From: Planctomyces sp.
GTDB lineage: Bacteria > Planctomycetota > Planctomycetia > Planctomycetales > Planctomycetaceae
Assembly: GCA_005778225.1 (NCBI GenBank)
Contig: SXPC01000115.1
Span: 1-62,579 of the forward strand
Reading direction: 5' to 3'
Length of the DNA: 62,579 nt
Shown: positions 52,889 to 62,547 of the stretch, piece after piece
Numbering within the stretch: position 1 is the stretch's first letter
Layout of the letters: every line of letters begins with the position of its first letter
Notes under the pieces: model-generated
Told to the model about the DNA's origin: nothing
Seen by the model: the letters and a program-made list of their open reading frames with translations, nothing else
Database searches by the model: none
Program-made: the position numbers and the translations under genes

Positions 52889-54409
52889 TCAATCAGATTG
52901 GCTGATCGACTCTTTTGGGCGCGGTAGAGTCATGATGAATGTCGAGCCTTTACTGATCTGACTTTGTACAGTGATATCGCCGTTGTGCAGGCGTACCACT
53001 TCTCGTGTGAATGACAGACCGAGTCCGCTGCCTGTGACTTCTCGTACCTGATCATCTTCACTGCGGAAGAACTTGTCGAAAATTTTGGGCAGTTCTTCGC
53101 TGGCGATCCCGATTCCCGTGTCTTGAATTTCCAGACACAGGCAGTGCTCCAAAGTGATTGCTCGAAATTCAACGCGACCGCCGGTGGGTGTGTATTTGGC
53201 GGCGTTGCCTCGCAGGTTGATAAGAGCCGAGGCGACTTTGTCTTTGTCGATAGAGAGAGTCGGCAATTCTCGGGGGAACAGATTGATGAAGTCAATCTGG
53301 CGGGATGACATGAGTGGTCGCACTTTATCGCAGACATCGAGCAAGAATGGCAGCATGTCTGTTTGGCGTCGACGAAGCGTGAGGCAGCCGGCTTCCATCC
53401 GGCTAATATCGAGGAGTTCATCGACAAAGCGTGAGAGTCTCATGGCTTCGGATTTGATGACGTGACAGAAATGTTTCTGTTGATGCAGATCAATCGAATC
53501 GTGGACAGTTAATGTCTCTGCATACGCGATGATGTTTGCGAGCGGCGTTCGCAATTCGTGAGTTGCTGTGCTCAGGAAGTGATCACGGTCATTCTCGTTG
53601 CGTTTCTGCTGGGTGATATCGCGAACGGTGATCAGGGTTCCTGCGTTGCTCTGCAGTCCCATGACTGGTCGACGAGTCATGTGAATGTATTCGAGGATCT
53701 CGCCGCATCTGACTTCTAAGACGATTGAAAGCGAATCCTCGTGTTTCCATATCATTTCTGCGTCCTGTCGATCTGCTTGGGACAGGAATGGCTTGATCGC
53801 ATCGAAGAGCATATCGGTTGTTGTCAGCGAGATGCGCTCGAGGATCAACATCTGAATGAAGGAGTGATTGTGCAGCAGAATCTGACCAGTGTGGTCTGCG
53901 TAGGCGATTCCATAGGGGAGTTTATTGAAGAGATCAGAGTGCAGAAGCTCAGACTGGCTGAGTTTGCTCGTAGCAGGTTCTCGATGATGTACTTCCTGAG
54001 AGATCCAGTCTTTGACGCCAAGGATCATGCGATCCCACAGCGTGTTCGTCGACTCGACGGTTCGAGTGGGGTGCGCTGCATTATATGAGTGTGCTTCCTC
54101 GCGGATGAATGCTTCTATCTGAGATTCGATGAGATCGATCGGCGAGATGATCGAACGAAGCATGCGGCAAAACATTATCGTGAGCAACAGGATGATACTG
54201 ATCAGCAGCGGACAGTGCAGGAACGCCTGGACCGTCGTCGGTTCATGCACATTGAGATAGCCGATCAAACCAATCCCGACCGACGCAAAGACCCCCATCA
54301 TGATGATCAACATCATGAGCTGTTGTCTGGTTTTCTGGGGGATGATGCGATCCACCGCTCTTCGTTCTTTTCTAATGCTGTCGTGGCGAGTTGACTCACT
54401 GACGGGCAT
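52889..54409 (-). CDS. PAS-domain sensor histidine kinase
   Basis: 506 aa with two membrane helices (about 32-52 and 62-82), so the sensor is inside or between them. A PAS domain (about 160-275; PYGIAYADHTGQILLHNHSF) precedes the HisKA box with phospho-His in DRDHFLSTATHELRTPLANI and the ATPase part (FINLFPRELPTLSIDKDKVA; N box LINLRGNAAKYTP; G1 EIQDTGIGIASEELPKIF; G2 GSGLGLSFTREVV). It ends eight bases before... the response regulator gene starts upstream (7-base gap to its stop), so they form a pair. Confidence 0.92.
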   Translation of the reverse strand: MPVSESTRHDSIRKERRAVDRIIPQKTRQQLMMLIIMMGVFASVGIGLIGYLNVHEPTTVQAFLHCPLLISIILLLTIMFCRMLRSIISPIDLIESQIEAFIREEAHSYNAAHPTRTVESTNTLWDRMILGVKDWISQEVHHREPATSKLSQSELLHSDLFNKLPYGIAYADHTGQILLHNHSFIQMLILERISLTTTDMLFDAIKPFLSQADRQDAEMIWKHEDSLSIVLEVRCGEILEYIHMTRRPVMGLQSNAGTLITVRDITQQKRNENDRDHFLSTATHELRTPLANIIAYAETLTVHDSIDLHQQKHFCHVIKSEAMRLSRFVDELLDISRMEAGCLTLRRRQTDMLPFLLDVCDKVRPLMSSRQIDFINLFPRELPTLSIDKDKVASALINLRGNAAKYTPTGGRVEFRAITLEHCLCLEIQDTGIGIASEELPKIFDKFFRSEDDQVREVTGSGLGLSFTREVVRLHNGDITVQSQISKGSTFIMTLPRPKESISQSD

Positions 54410-54416
54410 TGGCTTT

Positions 54417-54806
54417 TCAGTATGATGCAGGGGTTGCAGAAGCCGTCAGTTCGTTCACCAAGGCCATTAATTCAAGGGGGCTGAATGGTTTCGGTAGGAC
54501 GTTGGCGATTCCAAGTTCTTCGCGCAAACGCGTCGCATCGAGTTCATAGCCTTTTGCCGAACAGATGATGACGGGAGTCTGTGCATACCCGGGGAGTTGT
54601 CGCATTGCCTGGCAGATTTCTTCGCCGTTCATTCTCGGGATCTGGTAGTCGAGGAGAACGACTTGAAAATCCTGCGCCTGCATCATTTCCAGCGCCTGGG
54701 ATCCGTTCACAGCCAGTTGAGCCTGATATCCATGATGGCGCAGGTTGAAGACCATGACTTCCCCCATTACGCGGCTGTCTTCGATGACGAGTACCTTGGC
54801 TGCCAT
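54417..54806 (-). CDS. response regulator, receiver domain only
   Basis: 129 aa, a single CheY-like domain. The phospho-acceptor Asp is in VVLLDYQIPRMNGEEI and the acidic pocket in VLVIEDSRVMG; the Lys is in ANVLPKPFSPLELM. No output domain is attached, so it may act through protein binding or a phosphorelay. The ATG 54806 is used because it gives the standard start MAAKVLVIED. It is upstream of the kinase gene by seven bases. Confidence 0.92.
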   Translation of the reverse strand: MAAKVLVIEDSRVMGEVMVFNLRHHGYQAQLAVNGSQALEMMQAQDFQVVLLDYQIPRMNGEEICQAMRQLPGYAQTPVIICSAKGYELDATRLREELGIANVLPKPFSPLELMALVNELTASATPASY

Positions 54807-55239
54807 GGTTGACTTCTTTTGTGAACAGGAGAAACGCAACTTTTCAGGACAGAGCGCATGGTGACCACGCGCGTCATGTCACATGAAAAGATAGGTTGTG
54901 AATGGGCATTGAATCGTCGGAATGTGAAGACTGACCGTTTGATGGCTTGTTGTGGAGTAAGAAATCTTATTGGTAACGGTCATGCGGATTGTGATGCGCG
55001 TCATCGGTCGAGCGTTTGAGGTGATCTGCGATCTCACGATGGTTGTTGCGACAGGGAAATGAATCCAGCCCCTGCATAATCGTCATGACGTTCCTATCTG
55101 ATAAATGTAAGGTCGGCTTGGATCGTTTCCGTCGACGCGAGGTTGAAAATAGTCTGAGGAGGTCTTGTTTGGCCTACCCTTACGTCGCCTTGACTCCAAA
55201 CAGATTTACGACAGTCTGCGCCATGGTGACATTTTTACT
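54807..55239. other. intergenic region, nothing recognised
   Basis: About 430 bases between divergent genes, with no clear repeat or coding sequence. A good Shine-Dalgarno-like GAGGAGG at 55156 precedes a TTG (55165) only by two bases and was not used. Confidence 0.5.
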
Positions 55240-56919
55240 ATGAGAACTCGCGGTGAAACAGGTGAAGCGATGCCGAATACACATGCTGAATCCAGTGCCG
55301 TCAAGATTCTCGAACAGCTTCGACGAAGCTTTTCGACTCCGTTTGAAATCTGGAAGCAAGACAGCCAGGGGCAATGGCTGTTGGAAATCGTGCAGGATTT
55401 CAGTGCTACGCCATCACGAGAAATCAACATCGCGGGGATTCTCAGTGAGCAGGCGTCTTTCTCTCGAACCAGCCTGCTCCACTGCCAGAAATCTGGGGCG
55501 AGGCTAATTCTTGTTCCCATTCCCGGCGACGTGAACACGACGGTGGCTGTGGGGGAACTCAAGGTCGATGAAGCGGGGATGGTCGATCAACTGGCTTCCC
55601 AGGCGTTTGCCAATTCCGAGAATCTCAAGCGACTCAATTACCAAGGCGAATGTCTCGATGACTTCGTTCGCCAAGTCAGCGACAACTTCGAAGAGATGAT
55701 CTGGTTACGTCGGTTTGCAGCTCAGATGGTGGTCTCGGAACAACTTGAACTCATGGAAATGGCTCGACCGAACCTTGACGCGCTGCGTCGTGTTGTGAAT
55801 GCAGAATGCGTTGCGATGCTGGTGAATCGGGACAGTCATCATGTGACGTCATCTTCGGAACGAACGGGGAGTTCTTATGAATGCGTCATTTCGGGACCAT
55901 CATTTGATCATGCTGATCTCTGGAATCTGGTCCAGAACTATCGCGACGAAGCAGACATTCAGCCGTATGTTCGGAATGAAACGACTCCTGGTGAATGCGC
56001 GGAATCGATTCGGTCGTTTCTGATCGTCTCAGTCGCAGTAAGTGATCGCAGTTTTGGCTGGATTGTTGCTGTTAACAAACTGCCCGCATCGACACGACGC
56101 AACGAAGCTGGTGCGTCGATGAGTGAAAATGAGTTCGGCACACAGGAGGCTTCTCTCATTGAAGCCGCGGCCGCGATTATGGCGGTGCATGCGTCAAATA
56201 CTGAACTCTTCCGACAAAAAGATCAACTCCTGATTGGCACGATCCGTGCAATGATGCATGTCATCGAAGCGAAGGACCCGTACACGAGGGGCCATAGTGA
56301 CCGCGTTGCGAAAATCGCCCGACGCATTGCACAACAACTCAAGCTTTCCAATCGACAATGCGACCAGATCTACATTTCTGGCCTGGTGCATGACATCGGG
56401 AAGATTGGCGTTCCTGATCACATCCTCAATAAACCAGGTCGTTTAACAGACGACGAGTTCAACGAGATCAAAAAGCATCCGCGACGCGGCTTCAAGATTC
56501 TTCGTGCCTTGGAACAGATTGAAAACGTCCTTCCGGGGGTTCTCTATCACCATGAAGCCGTTGATGGGACAGGGTATCCCGAGCGTCTGAAAGGGGATCA
56601 GATTCCGGTCGTTGCCAAGATTCTGGCTGTTTCTGATGCCTATGATGCAATGACCAGCGATCGGCCTTACCGCAAAGGGATGGAACTCAGTCGCGCGGAA
56701 GAAATTCTGATGAACGGAGCCGGTCAACAATGGGATCTTCAAGTCGTCAAAGCCTTCTTTGCTGCACTGGATGACATTCATGAGATTTGCGATTCCATCG
56801 ACAAGCGTGTCGAAATGGCTCCGGAAGCTCCCAGCCACGAACAAAGTTATCAGTTGGAATCGCCGACGGCGTTTGGGGAAACATTACGAAACGCGGTGAT
56901 CTCCAGCAGTCGACATTGA
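55240..56919 (+). CDS. HD-GYP domain protein with GAF-like sensor part (c-di-GMP phosphodiesterase type)
   Basis: 559 aa from ATG 55240; ATG 55270 and a TTG at 55165 are alternatives. Residues about 30-350 contain two regions resembling GAF domains. The HD-GYP domain at about 355-525 has HSDRVAKIARRIAQQLKLS, then LVHDIGKIGVPDHILNKPG, and HHEAVDGTGYPERLKGDQIP, i.e. the HD pair and the GYP signature complete. The protein should hydrolyse cyclic di-GMP. It stands next to the kinase/regulator pair, opposite strand. A strong terminator follows. Confidence 0.92.
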   Translation: MRTRGETGEAMPNTHAESSAVKILEQLRRSFSTPFEIWKQDSQGQWLLEIVQDFSATPSREINIAGILSEQASFSRTSLLHCQKSGARLILVPIPGDVNTTVAVGELKVDEAGMVDQLASQAFANSENLKRLNYQGECLDDFVRQVSDNFEEMIWLRRFAAQMVVSEQLELMEMARPNLDALRRVVNAECVAMLVNRDSHHVTSSSERTGSSYECVISGPSFDHADLWNLVQNYRDEADIQPYVRNETTPGECAESIRSFLIVSVAVSDRSFGWIVAVNKLPASTRRNEAGASMSENEFGTQEASLIEAAAAIMAVHASNTELFRQKDQLLIGTIRAMMHVIEAKDPYTRGHSDRVAKIARRIAQQLKLSNRQCDQIYISGLVHDIGKIGVPDHILNKPGRLTDDEFNEIKKHPRRGFKILRALEQIENVLPGVLYHHEAVDGTGYPERLKGDQIPVVAKILAVSDAYDAMTSDRPYRKGMELSRAEEILMNGAGQQWDLQVVKAFFAALDDIHEICDSIDKRVEMAPEAPSHEQSYQLESPTAFGETLRNAVISSSRH

Positions 56920-56937
56920 GAGCGTGTGAGGAAACAG

Positions 56938-56974
56938 AAAAAGGGCGTGTGAGGATTCTCACACGCCCTTTTTT
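56938..56974. terminator. bidirectional intrinsic terminator
   Basis: AAAAAGGGCGTGTGAG / CTCACACGCCCTTTTTT with loop GATT, between the converging HD-GYP and zinc-ribbon/TPR genes. Confidence 0.92.
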
Positions 56975-56993
56975 GTGGATCTGCTTCAATGCG

Positions 56994-59549
56994 TTATCGA
57001 TTTGTGCTGGAGACCTGGGGTGAGGGGGTTCCGAGTTTCAAGTCAGGGTTTTTGGCGGTCACTCCTTCTGCGATTCCGATCAGCAGGTTTGCCTTCTCTG
57101 TAGGCGAGGTCGACATGCGGCTGACGTCGTAAATGAGCTTGGACTGGTTATCTCCAATCAGGCTGTAAAGTGAGGTCACCAGGCGTGCTGCTTCTTCGCG
57201 CGAATTGGTATCTTTGATGCTGTCGATCCATTTGAAGCCATCGTCGATACGTTTCTCCCCTGCTAAACGCGAGCCATAAACGCATGCCAGCATCATCGTT
57301 TCTGGACGGGTCAGTTTTTGATCGCGTTTATCGCTGGAGAAGGTGGCGAAGAGCTCGCGTGCGGTCGCGACTTTTCCGCCCTTCATGATGGGCCGAAGAT
57401 TCAGCTCCATGGTCCACACAAGATCCAGCAGGGGGAATGTGCGATTCGCGCTGAGTGTTGCATAGAACTGCTTGAGACTTTCGTCGTTCTTGACGTAGGC
57501 GATGGCATTTAAGGCGGGAGTCAAACGCGAGTCGATCAGGTTGACTTGCGACTGGTCGCCTCGCATGTTCTCTTCCAGAATGGATCGAACAAGCACCTGC
57601 GCCTCATCAAGGAGAGCCTGGGAGAGCATCGCGATTTCAAATTCACGCGTTCGTTGTGAGAGAGCATAGATCTGCCCGAGATTCTTGCGATACGTTGTGA
57701 AGGCTGAATTCACATCAGAGGCGTTGTTGATATTCAGAATTCGTCCCAGATCCTGACGGACAGCAGGAGTGCTCTTCTCCATGTTCTGATACAGTGAATC
57801 AATTCGAGAGAACGACGGCATGGTCAGGTTAGCCATTTGAACGGCCTGACGGACCAGCGCGTCGTATTGATCTCGTTTTTTGAGAACCAGGCAGCAGCGT
57901 GCAAGGTTACTGTAGGCTCCTGCGGCAGGGAGAGTCGTCTTCTCGTGAGAATAACTGCGTCCTTCGTAGACGCCTTTCATGTCGTCTCCCGCTTCGGATT
58001 TGGGGAGTTCGATTTCTTTCAGAAGAGCGGAGGCCTTGTCGTAGCTGGCCAGAGATGTCTCGTCTCGTCCCATGTAGTGTTGAACAAGGGCGACTCGTGA
58101 GTGAATAAAGGCCTGTTCTGCTTTTGGGCGTTGCTCGACCAGCGGCATCAGTTTCGCTTGAACCTGAGACTTCTTTGCTGGATCCTGCATCAACTCGGCT
58201 TCGAGCATCATGCCGGCCAGGGAGTGCATCTGCGTTTCTTCCGACTTGAGGAGATCGAGCCATGGCAATGCCTGATCGACCATGCCTCGGGAGACCAGCG
58301 AGCGGCTGACTGCGGTTGCTTGCGGGAAGGGATCGACCAGAAGAGGACGCCATTCCCATTCACGCCAGAGGTCGAATGTGTTGTTGGCACGAATTGCCAT
58401 CAGCCAGGAGGCCAGCAGACCTTCCAGAGACGTGTCTGTGAACTTCCTCAAGAACTGCATCGCCTTCTGCTGCTGACCGGCGGCGGCGAGGCGCGATGAA
58501 TACTCGATCGCTGTGATATTGGATTCAAAGCCATATGCAGGCAGGAGGTCGCTGATACTGATCGCCTGATTCATGGCAGCTTCGGAAACGCTGGTATTGT
58601 TTTCTTTCAGCGCCTGCCAGGAGATCGAGATCCATGGGCTGATTTCCTGAAACTTCAACTGCTGCTGAAGTTCAGTGATTTTCACCACGTTTCTCTGGGC
58701 AGCAGCAAAGTCGCCGGCGAGTGCATAGCCACGTCCAGCCAGCTGTCGGATCGTTGTTCTGCGAGGGCCTTTTTCGTCATACGAGACTTCCTCGATTTTC
58801 TTGAGGACCGTTTCGACTTGCTGGGGCGGAGTCAATTCAGGGATGAGATCCTTTGGACCTTCCCCGGCCTTAACGGTATCTTTGGGTATGACGACTTCCG
58901 CTTGTTTTTTGGCAGCAAAAGGATCTTGCTCAGGTGCTGGTGGTGTTCGAATGAAGAAATACCACCCTGCTCCGGCTCCACTGGCGGCAGTTAGCATGAC
59001 GAGGAGAATAATAATGTTCGGTGTCAGGAAGCTGCGTTTCTGCGGTTTGACCTCGACCTCGACCTTGGGAGGTTCGGGGACGATGTAGGCAGGGACCAGA
59101 CAGTCAGGGTTGTAGCATCTCACCTTCTTGCCGATGAGTTTCTCAGGAACAAACCCGACCTTTTCGCACATCGGGCATTTGACCTGATACAACGCCCCTG
59201 CCCCGGGTCTGGCCTTGACTGGGAACAGCTTGTCGAGTGATTCCCCTTCGAATTCAAACGGGTCGTTCGACTTTGGTTTGGTCGGAGGTGATGCGGGTGG
59301 CGTGGCAGCGGATGGTTTGCTTCCGATCGGTCGGGCAGCGTTGGACGCTGGCGATTTGGAACCGGCACCAATGGGAGCGGCTGCTGCTGGGGGTTTCCCG
59401 GTTGGCTTTGTGGACGTGATTGGTTTGGCAGCAGGGGCAGGTTTTCCAGCTGACGGCTTGGCCGACATGGACGTACCACAGAAAGGACAGTCTTTGGCAT
59501 CGTCATCCAGGACTGACTGTTTACACGAAGGACAAACCCGAAAATCCAT
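56994..59549 (-). CDS. large zinc-ribbon membrane protein with TPR-like helical region
   Basis: About 851 aa from the ATG 59549, which starts immediately before the zinc-binding pattern (VCPSCKQSVLDDDAKDCPFC: four Cys). A Pro/Ala/Lys-rich linker (about 30-95) is followed by a second Cys motif (VKCPMCEKVGFVPEK..CYNPDC) and one membrane helix (NIIILLVMLTAASGAGAGWYF). The last 600 residues are helical repeats of TPR type. Such proteins are usual in planctomycetes; the function is unknown. Terminator shared with the HD-GYP gene. Confidence 0.75.
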   Translation of the reverse strand: MDFRVCPSCKQSVLDDDAKDCPFCGTSMSAKPSAGKPAPAAKPITSTKPTGKPPAAAAPIGAGSKSPASNAARPIGSKPSAATPPASPPTKPKSNDPFEFEGESLDKLFPVKARPGAGALYQVKCPMCEKVGFVPEKLIGKKVRCYNPDCLVPAYIVPEPPKVEVEVKPQKRSFLTPNIIILLVMLTAASGAGAGWYFFIRTPPAPEQDPFAAKKQAEVVIPKDTVKAGEGPKDLIPELTPPQQVETVLKKIEEVSYDEKGPRRTTIRQLAGRGYALAGDFAAAQRNVVKITELQQQLKFQEISPWISISWQALKENNTSVSEAAMNQAISISDLLPAYGFESNITAIEYSSRLAAAGQQQKAMQFLRKFTDTSLEGLLASWLMAIRANNTFDLWREWEWRPLLVDPFPQATAVSRSLVSRGMVDQALPWLDLLKSEETQMHSLAGMMLEAELMQDPAKKSQVQAKLMPLVEQRPKAEQAFIHSRVALVQHYMGRDETSLASYDKASALLKEIELPKSEAGDDMKGVYEGRSYSHEKTTLPAAGAYSNLARCCLVLKKRDQYDALVRQAVQMANLTMPSFSRIDSLYQNMEKSTPAVRQDLGRILNINNASDVNSAFTTYRKNLGQIYALSQRTREFEIAMLSQALLDEAQVLVRSILEENMRGDQSQVNLIDSRLTPALNAIAYVKNDESLKQFYATLSANRTFPLLDLVWTMELNLRPIMKGGKVATARELFATFSSDKRDQKLTRPETMMLACVYGSRLAGEKRIDDGFKWIDSIKDTNSREEAARLVTSLYSLIGDNQSKLIYDVSRMSTSPTEKANLLIGIAEGVTAKNPDLKLGTPSPQVSSTNR

Positions 59550-59985
59550 AAATAAGCTCCACTCCAGGCTGCGATCACGCAGGAAGGATGTGTTCAATCA
59601 CATAGACGTTAGACAGGATAAGTGAAGTGCATCTTAGCGGACAGGACCGCGGCGGGACTACCGAAATTATACGCATCGGACGGCCGTTTGTGGGAAATCT
59701 CACGGATATAGACTCACGTTTGACCATATTTCATGGAGACGTCGGCTCATCGTCAGAAGTTCCCGTCCTACATTCGTTTTATTCGACTCAGATTTTTGAA
59801 TGACTGCGAGGCAGTCCGTCTCGATTTGGGGCGTGGATGATCGATTCAACTGACTGTGTCAATTTCGGCAGACGGGGCTGATTGACAAATGAGGCGGTCT
59901 GAATGACACTGAACCGAATTTTCGCCGGTATGGTTGTCGGCTGTTTGAGTGCCGCTGCACAGGCGTCAGGGATTAGAGGTTGACG
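59550..59985. other. intergenic region, nothing recognised
   Basis: About 430 bases between divergent genes. No clear promoter, repeat or reading frame with coding features was seen. Confidence 0.5.
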
Positions 59986-61188
59986 ATGGATCCGTACGAT
60001 TATCAGGCCCGCATGACACGACGCCCTATGGTGAAAGTTGCGGAACTGCAAAAAGAACAAAGGCTCAAGCACGTCATTTTTGCTGATCAGATCGATCGAG
60101 GCCTGATCGAACACCTCTGCGGCGTTGCGGATATGATTCGTACGATCTCGAAGACAAAAAAGGGCAGCCTCTATCTGACCGACTTGCTGCCTCACAAGCG
60201 GGCGATGATGTACTTCACCCAGCCATCGACCCGGACGTTTCTGTCGTTTATGGCCGCGTGTCAAATTCTGGGGATCACGTGCAACGAAGTCCGCGACAGG
60301 AACACATCTTCGGAAGTCAAAGGCGAATCGCCCTTTGATTCGATCCGCATGTTTTCGAGTTACTTCGACATCATCATCATGCGGTCTAATGAGAAGACGT
60401 TCGCAGAAGGTTGTGCTTACCTGATGAACGATCTGGAGTCGAGTGGCCAGCGTCATGTCCCGATCGTCAACGGCGGTTCCGGTTCCGAAGAACACCCGAC
60501 GCAGGCGTTGCTCGATATCTATACGATGACCCGGACGTTCCAGTTTTCTGATCCGAAAGACTCATTGAAATGGAGTCGGTTTGATGACCTGCGTAAAACG
60601 TATCCGGGGCTGACCAAAGGTCTCGATAACAAAGTGTACGCCTTCTGTGGCGATATTGGACGGGGGCGTACTGTTCGAAGCTTGTGCAAACTGCTCACGC
60701 AATATGATGACCCCACTCTGATCTTCATTGCCCCTGAGATTCCCTCACTGCGGCTGAGTACAGAAATGCGGGACTCGCTGACTGCTGCCGGGGCAAAAGT
60801 GATTGAGGTGTCATCATTCGAGGACATCGTCAACGGCAAGCCAGTGATCGAGATGATCGACTGTCTTTACATGACGCGCATCCAGAAGGAACACAATAAC
60901 CCCGTCGATGCGGAGTTACTTCAGACGATGGACTTATCGCGATACTGCCTGACGCTGGAACTCGTCAATCGTATGAAGCAATACGCCCCGATTCTCCACC
61001 CGTTCCCGCGCGATTCCAACTTCGGGGAGATCCCTCCCGAAATTGACACGAATCCGCGTGTCATGTATTTCCGTCAGGCCCGCAATGGGATGTGGATTCG
61101 CGCCGCGTTGATTGCTTACCTGTTCGATGTCGATAGTCGCATCCTGAACCACTTCCGCGACTATTATCTCAACCCGATCATCGTCTGA
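59986..61188 (+). CDS. pyrB: aspartate carbamoyltransferase-type enzyme, extended
   Basis: 400-aa carbamoyltransferase. Conserved active-site parts are all present: QPSTRTFLSF (STRT loop), SSEVKGESPFDSIRMFSS (Lys of the 80s loop), GSEEHPTQALLDIYTM (His and Gln), RGRTVRSLC, YMTRIQKEH (Arg, Gln) and HPFPRDSNFGEIPPEI. The length is about 90 residues above the usual 310, from a 45-residue N-terminal extension and an insertion near 175-215. Changes in STRTR (R to F) and the PLPR loop (PFPR) exist. The start ATG 59986 has AGAGG six bases before it. The ATCase assignment is likely, OTCase not excluded. Confidence 0.82.
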   Translation: MDPYDYQARMTRRPMVKVAELQKEQRLKHVIFADQIDRGLIEHLCGVADMIRTISKTKKGSLYLTDLLPHKRAMMYFTQPSTRTFLSFMAACQILGITCNEVRDRNTSSEVKGESPFDSIRMFSSYFDIIIMRSNEKTFAEGCAYLMNDLESSGQRHVPIVNGGSGSEEHPTQALLDIYTMTRTFQFSDPKDSLKWSRFDDLRKTYPGLTKGLDNKVYAFCGDIGRGRTVRSLCKLLTQYDDPTLIFIAPEIPSLRLSTEMRDSLTAAGAKVIEVSSFEDIVNGKPVIEMIDCLYMTRIQKEHNNPVDAELLQTMDLSRYCLTLELVNRMKQYAPILHPFPRDSNFGEIPPEIDTNPRVMYFRQARNGMWIRAALIAYLFDVDSRILNHFRDYYLNPIIV

Positions 61189-61197
61189 CGCCATTAT

Positions 61198-61231
61198 TAT
61201 TTAGCCCCCGGTAAGTCACCGGGGGATTACG
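61198..61231. repeat. GC-rich hairpin repeat TATTTAGCCCC..GGGG (copy 2)
   Basis: TATTTAGCCCCCGGTAAGTC then ACCGGGGGATTACG, a stem of CCCCCGGT / ACCGGGGG; relative of the element at 19817. It lies between the converging carbamoyltransferase and DUF1501 genes and could end both transcripts. Confidence 0.65.
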
Positions 61232-61243
61232 CACCGATATAAA

Positions 61244-62530
61244 TTAGGCAAACAGCCCCGGAATCACCGTTCCGCCGTCCACAATCTTCAGCGGCCTTCC
61301 TTGAGGGCTCATCGTCTCGACGAGCGGGTTGACTTTCACGGCCTGACAAATCGAGGTGAACAGGTCTGGTACGGTGATGGGGGTGTCTTTGATGTCGTCG
61401 CCGGCATCGGTTGTGGCTCCGATGACTTGCCCGCCTTTGACTCCCGCGCCGGCCATGAGCATGCTCCAGGCTTTCGGGAAGTGATCGCGCCCTTCTCGAC
61501 CGTTGATTTTTGGCGTGCGTCCGAACTCACCCATCCAGACGACCAGCGTCGAATCGAGCATGCCTCGATCATTGAGATCAGCGACCAGCGCCGCCGTTGC
61601 AGGATCGACGCTTTGGGCTAACTGACTCACACGGGCGTTGTTATTGTCATGTGTATCCCAGCCGTTGACGCGAACTTCGACGTAGGAAACTCCAGATTCC
61701 ACGAGTCGTCGTGCCAGCAGGCAGCCACGACCAAAGTCGGAATCGCCGTATTTGTCTTTCAGCGATTGGGGCTCGTCATCGAGTTCGAAGACTTCGGTCT
61801 TGGGGCTGAGGACGAGGTCGCTCGTTTTGCTGTAGATTTTCTGATGATCTTCGACAAGCTGCCCTGCCCCTTTGCCTGCGTAATTCTGTTCCAGTTGAGA
61901 CAACAGTCCCAGGCGTCGTTCGTAACGAGTCGGTGGTGTCAGCACCGTCATATTGGCTGGTGGAGTCCCCGGGCGATCAACGAAAAAGGGATCCAGGCTG
62001 ACATCCAGATATCCTGACCCTGCTTCAAAGCCACGTCCGATGCTCACCACAGATGGCAGGTCAAACGACGGGTCTGCAATTTCCCTGGCGATGTTGGCAG
62101 CCAGCGACGGATGCTTCAGTGAGCCGGAAGGAATGTAACCGGTATGGAGCTGGTAGCTGGCGCGGCGGTGATTTCCTTCCTTGTTGGTCATGCTGCGAAT
62201 GAGCGCGAAGTCGTTCATCGATTTCGCCGTGTGCTCCCAGCCTTTGGCAAACTGGACTCCGGGGATCGTCGTGTCGATGACTTCCGTCCCGCCGCCGTTT
62301 TCGTGACGCGGCTTGGGGTCAAAGGTTTCAAACTGACTAGGCGCCCCTGCCATCCACAGCATGATGACAGCACGATGCTGCTTGCGAAGTTCCGCAGCTT
62401 GCAACGACATCATGTCTGAAAACGACAAGGTCCCCGCTGCCAGAGAAGCAGCCGACACGGTCTGGAGAAATCGTCGGCGCGACAACCGGGCGTGATTGAA
62501 AGAGATCGATTCATGAAGGGCCGTCATCAT
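61244..62530 (-). CDS. Tat-exported DUF1501 protein
   Basis: 428 aa. The twin-arginine signal is SRRRFLQTVSAASLAAGTLS, cleaved near residue 48. The family marks of DUF1501 (sulfatase-fold-like) follow: RAVIMLWMAGAPSQFETFDP, LIRSMTNKEGNHRRASYQLH, LLARRLVESGVSYVEVRVNG and VVWMGEFGRTPKING. In planctomycetes the gene is very often paired with a DUF1553/DUF1549 cytochrome-type gene; that would lie beyond the right edge. The role is not established. Several ATG starts exist within the first ten codons. Confidence 0.93.
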   Translation of the reverse strand: MMTALHESISFNHARLSRRRFLQTVSAASLAAGTLSFSDMMSLQAAELRKQHRAVIMLWMAGAPSQFETFDPKPRHENGGGTEVIDTTIPGVQFAKGWEHTAKSMNDFALIRSMTNKEGNHRRASYQLHTGYIPSGSLKHPSLAANIAREIADPSFDLPSVVSIGRGFEAGSGYLDVSLDPFFVDRPGTPPANMTVLTPPTRYERRLGLLSQLEQNYAGKGAGQLVEDHQKIYSKTSDLVLSPKTEVFELDDEPQSLKDKYGDSDFGRGCLLARRLVESGVSYVEVRVNGWDTHDNNNARVSQLAQSVDPATAALVADLNDRGMLDSTLVVWMGEFGRTPKINGREGRDHFPKAWSMLMAGAGVKGGQVIGATTDAGDDIKDTPITVPDLFTSICQAVKVNPLVETMSPQGRPLKIVDGGTVIPGLFA

Positions 62531-62547
62531 AGAAGTGACTTACGTTA

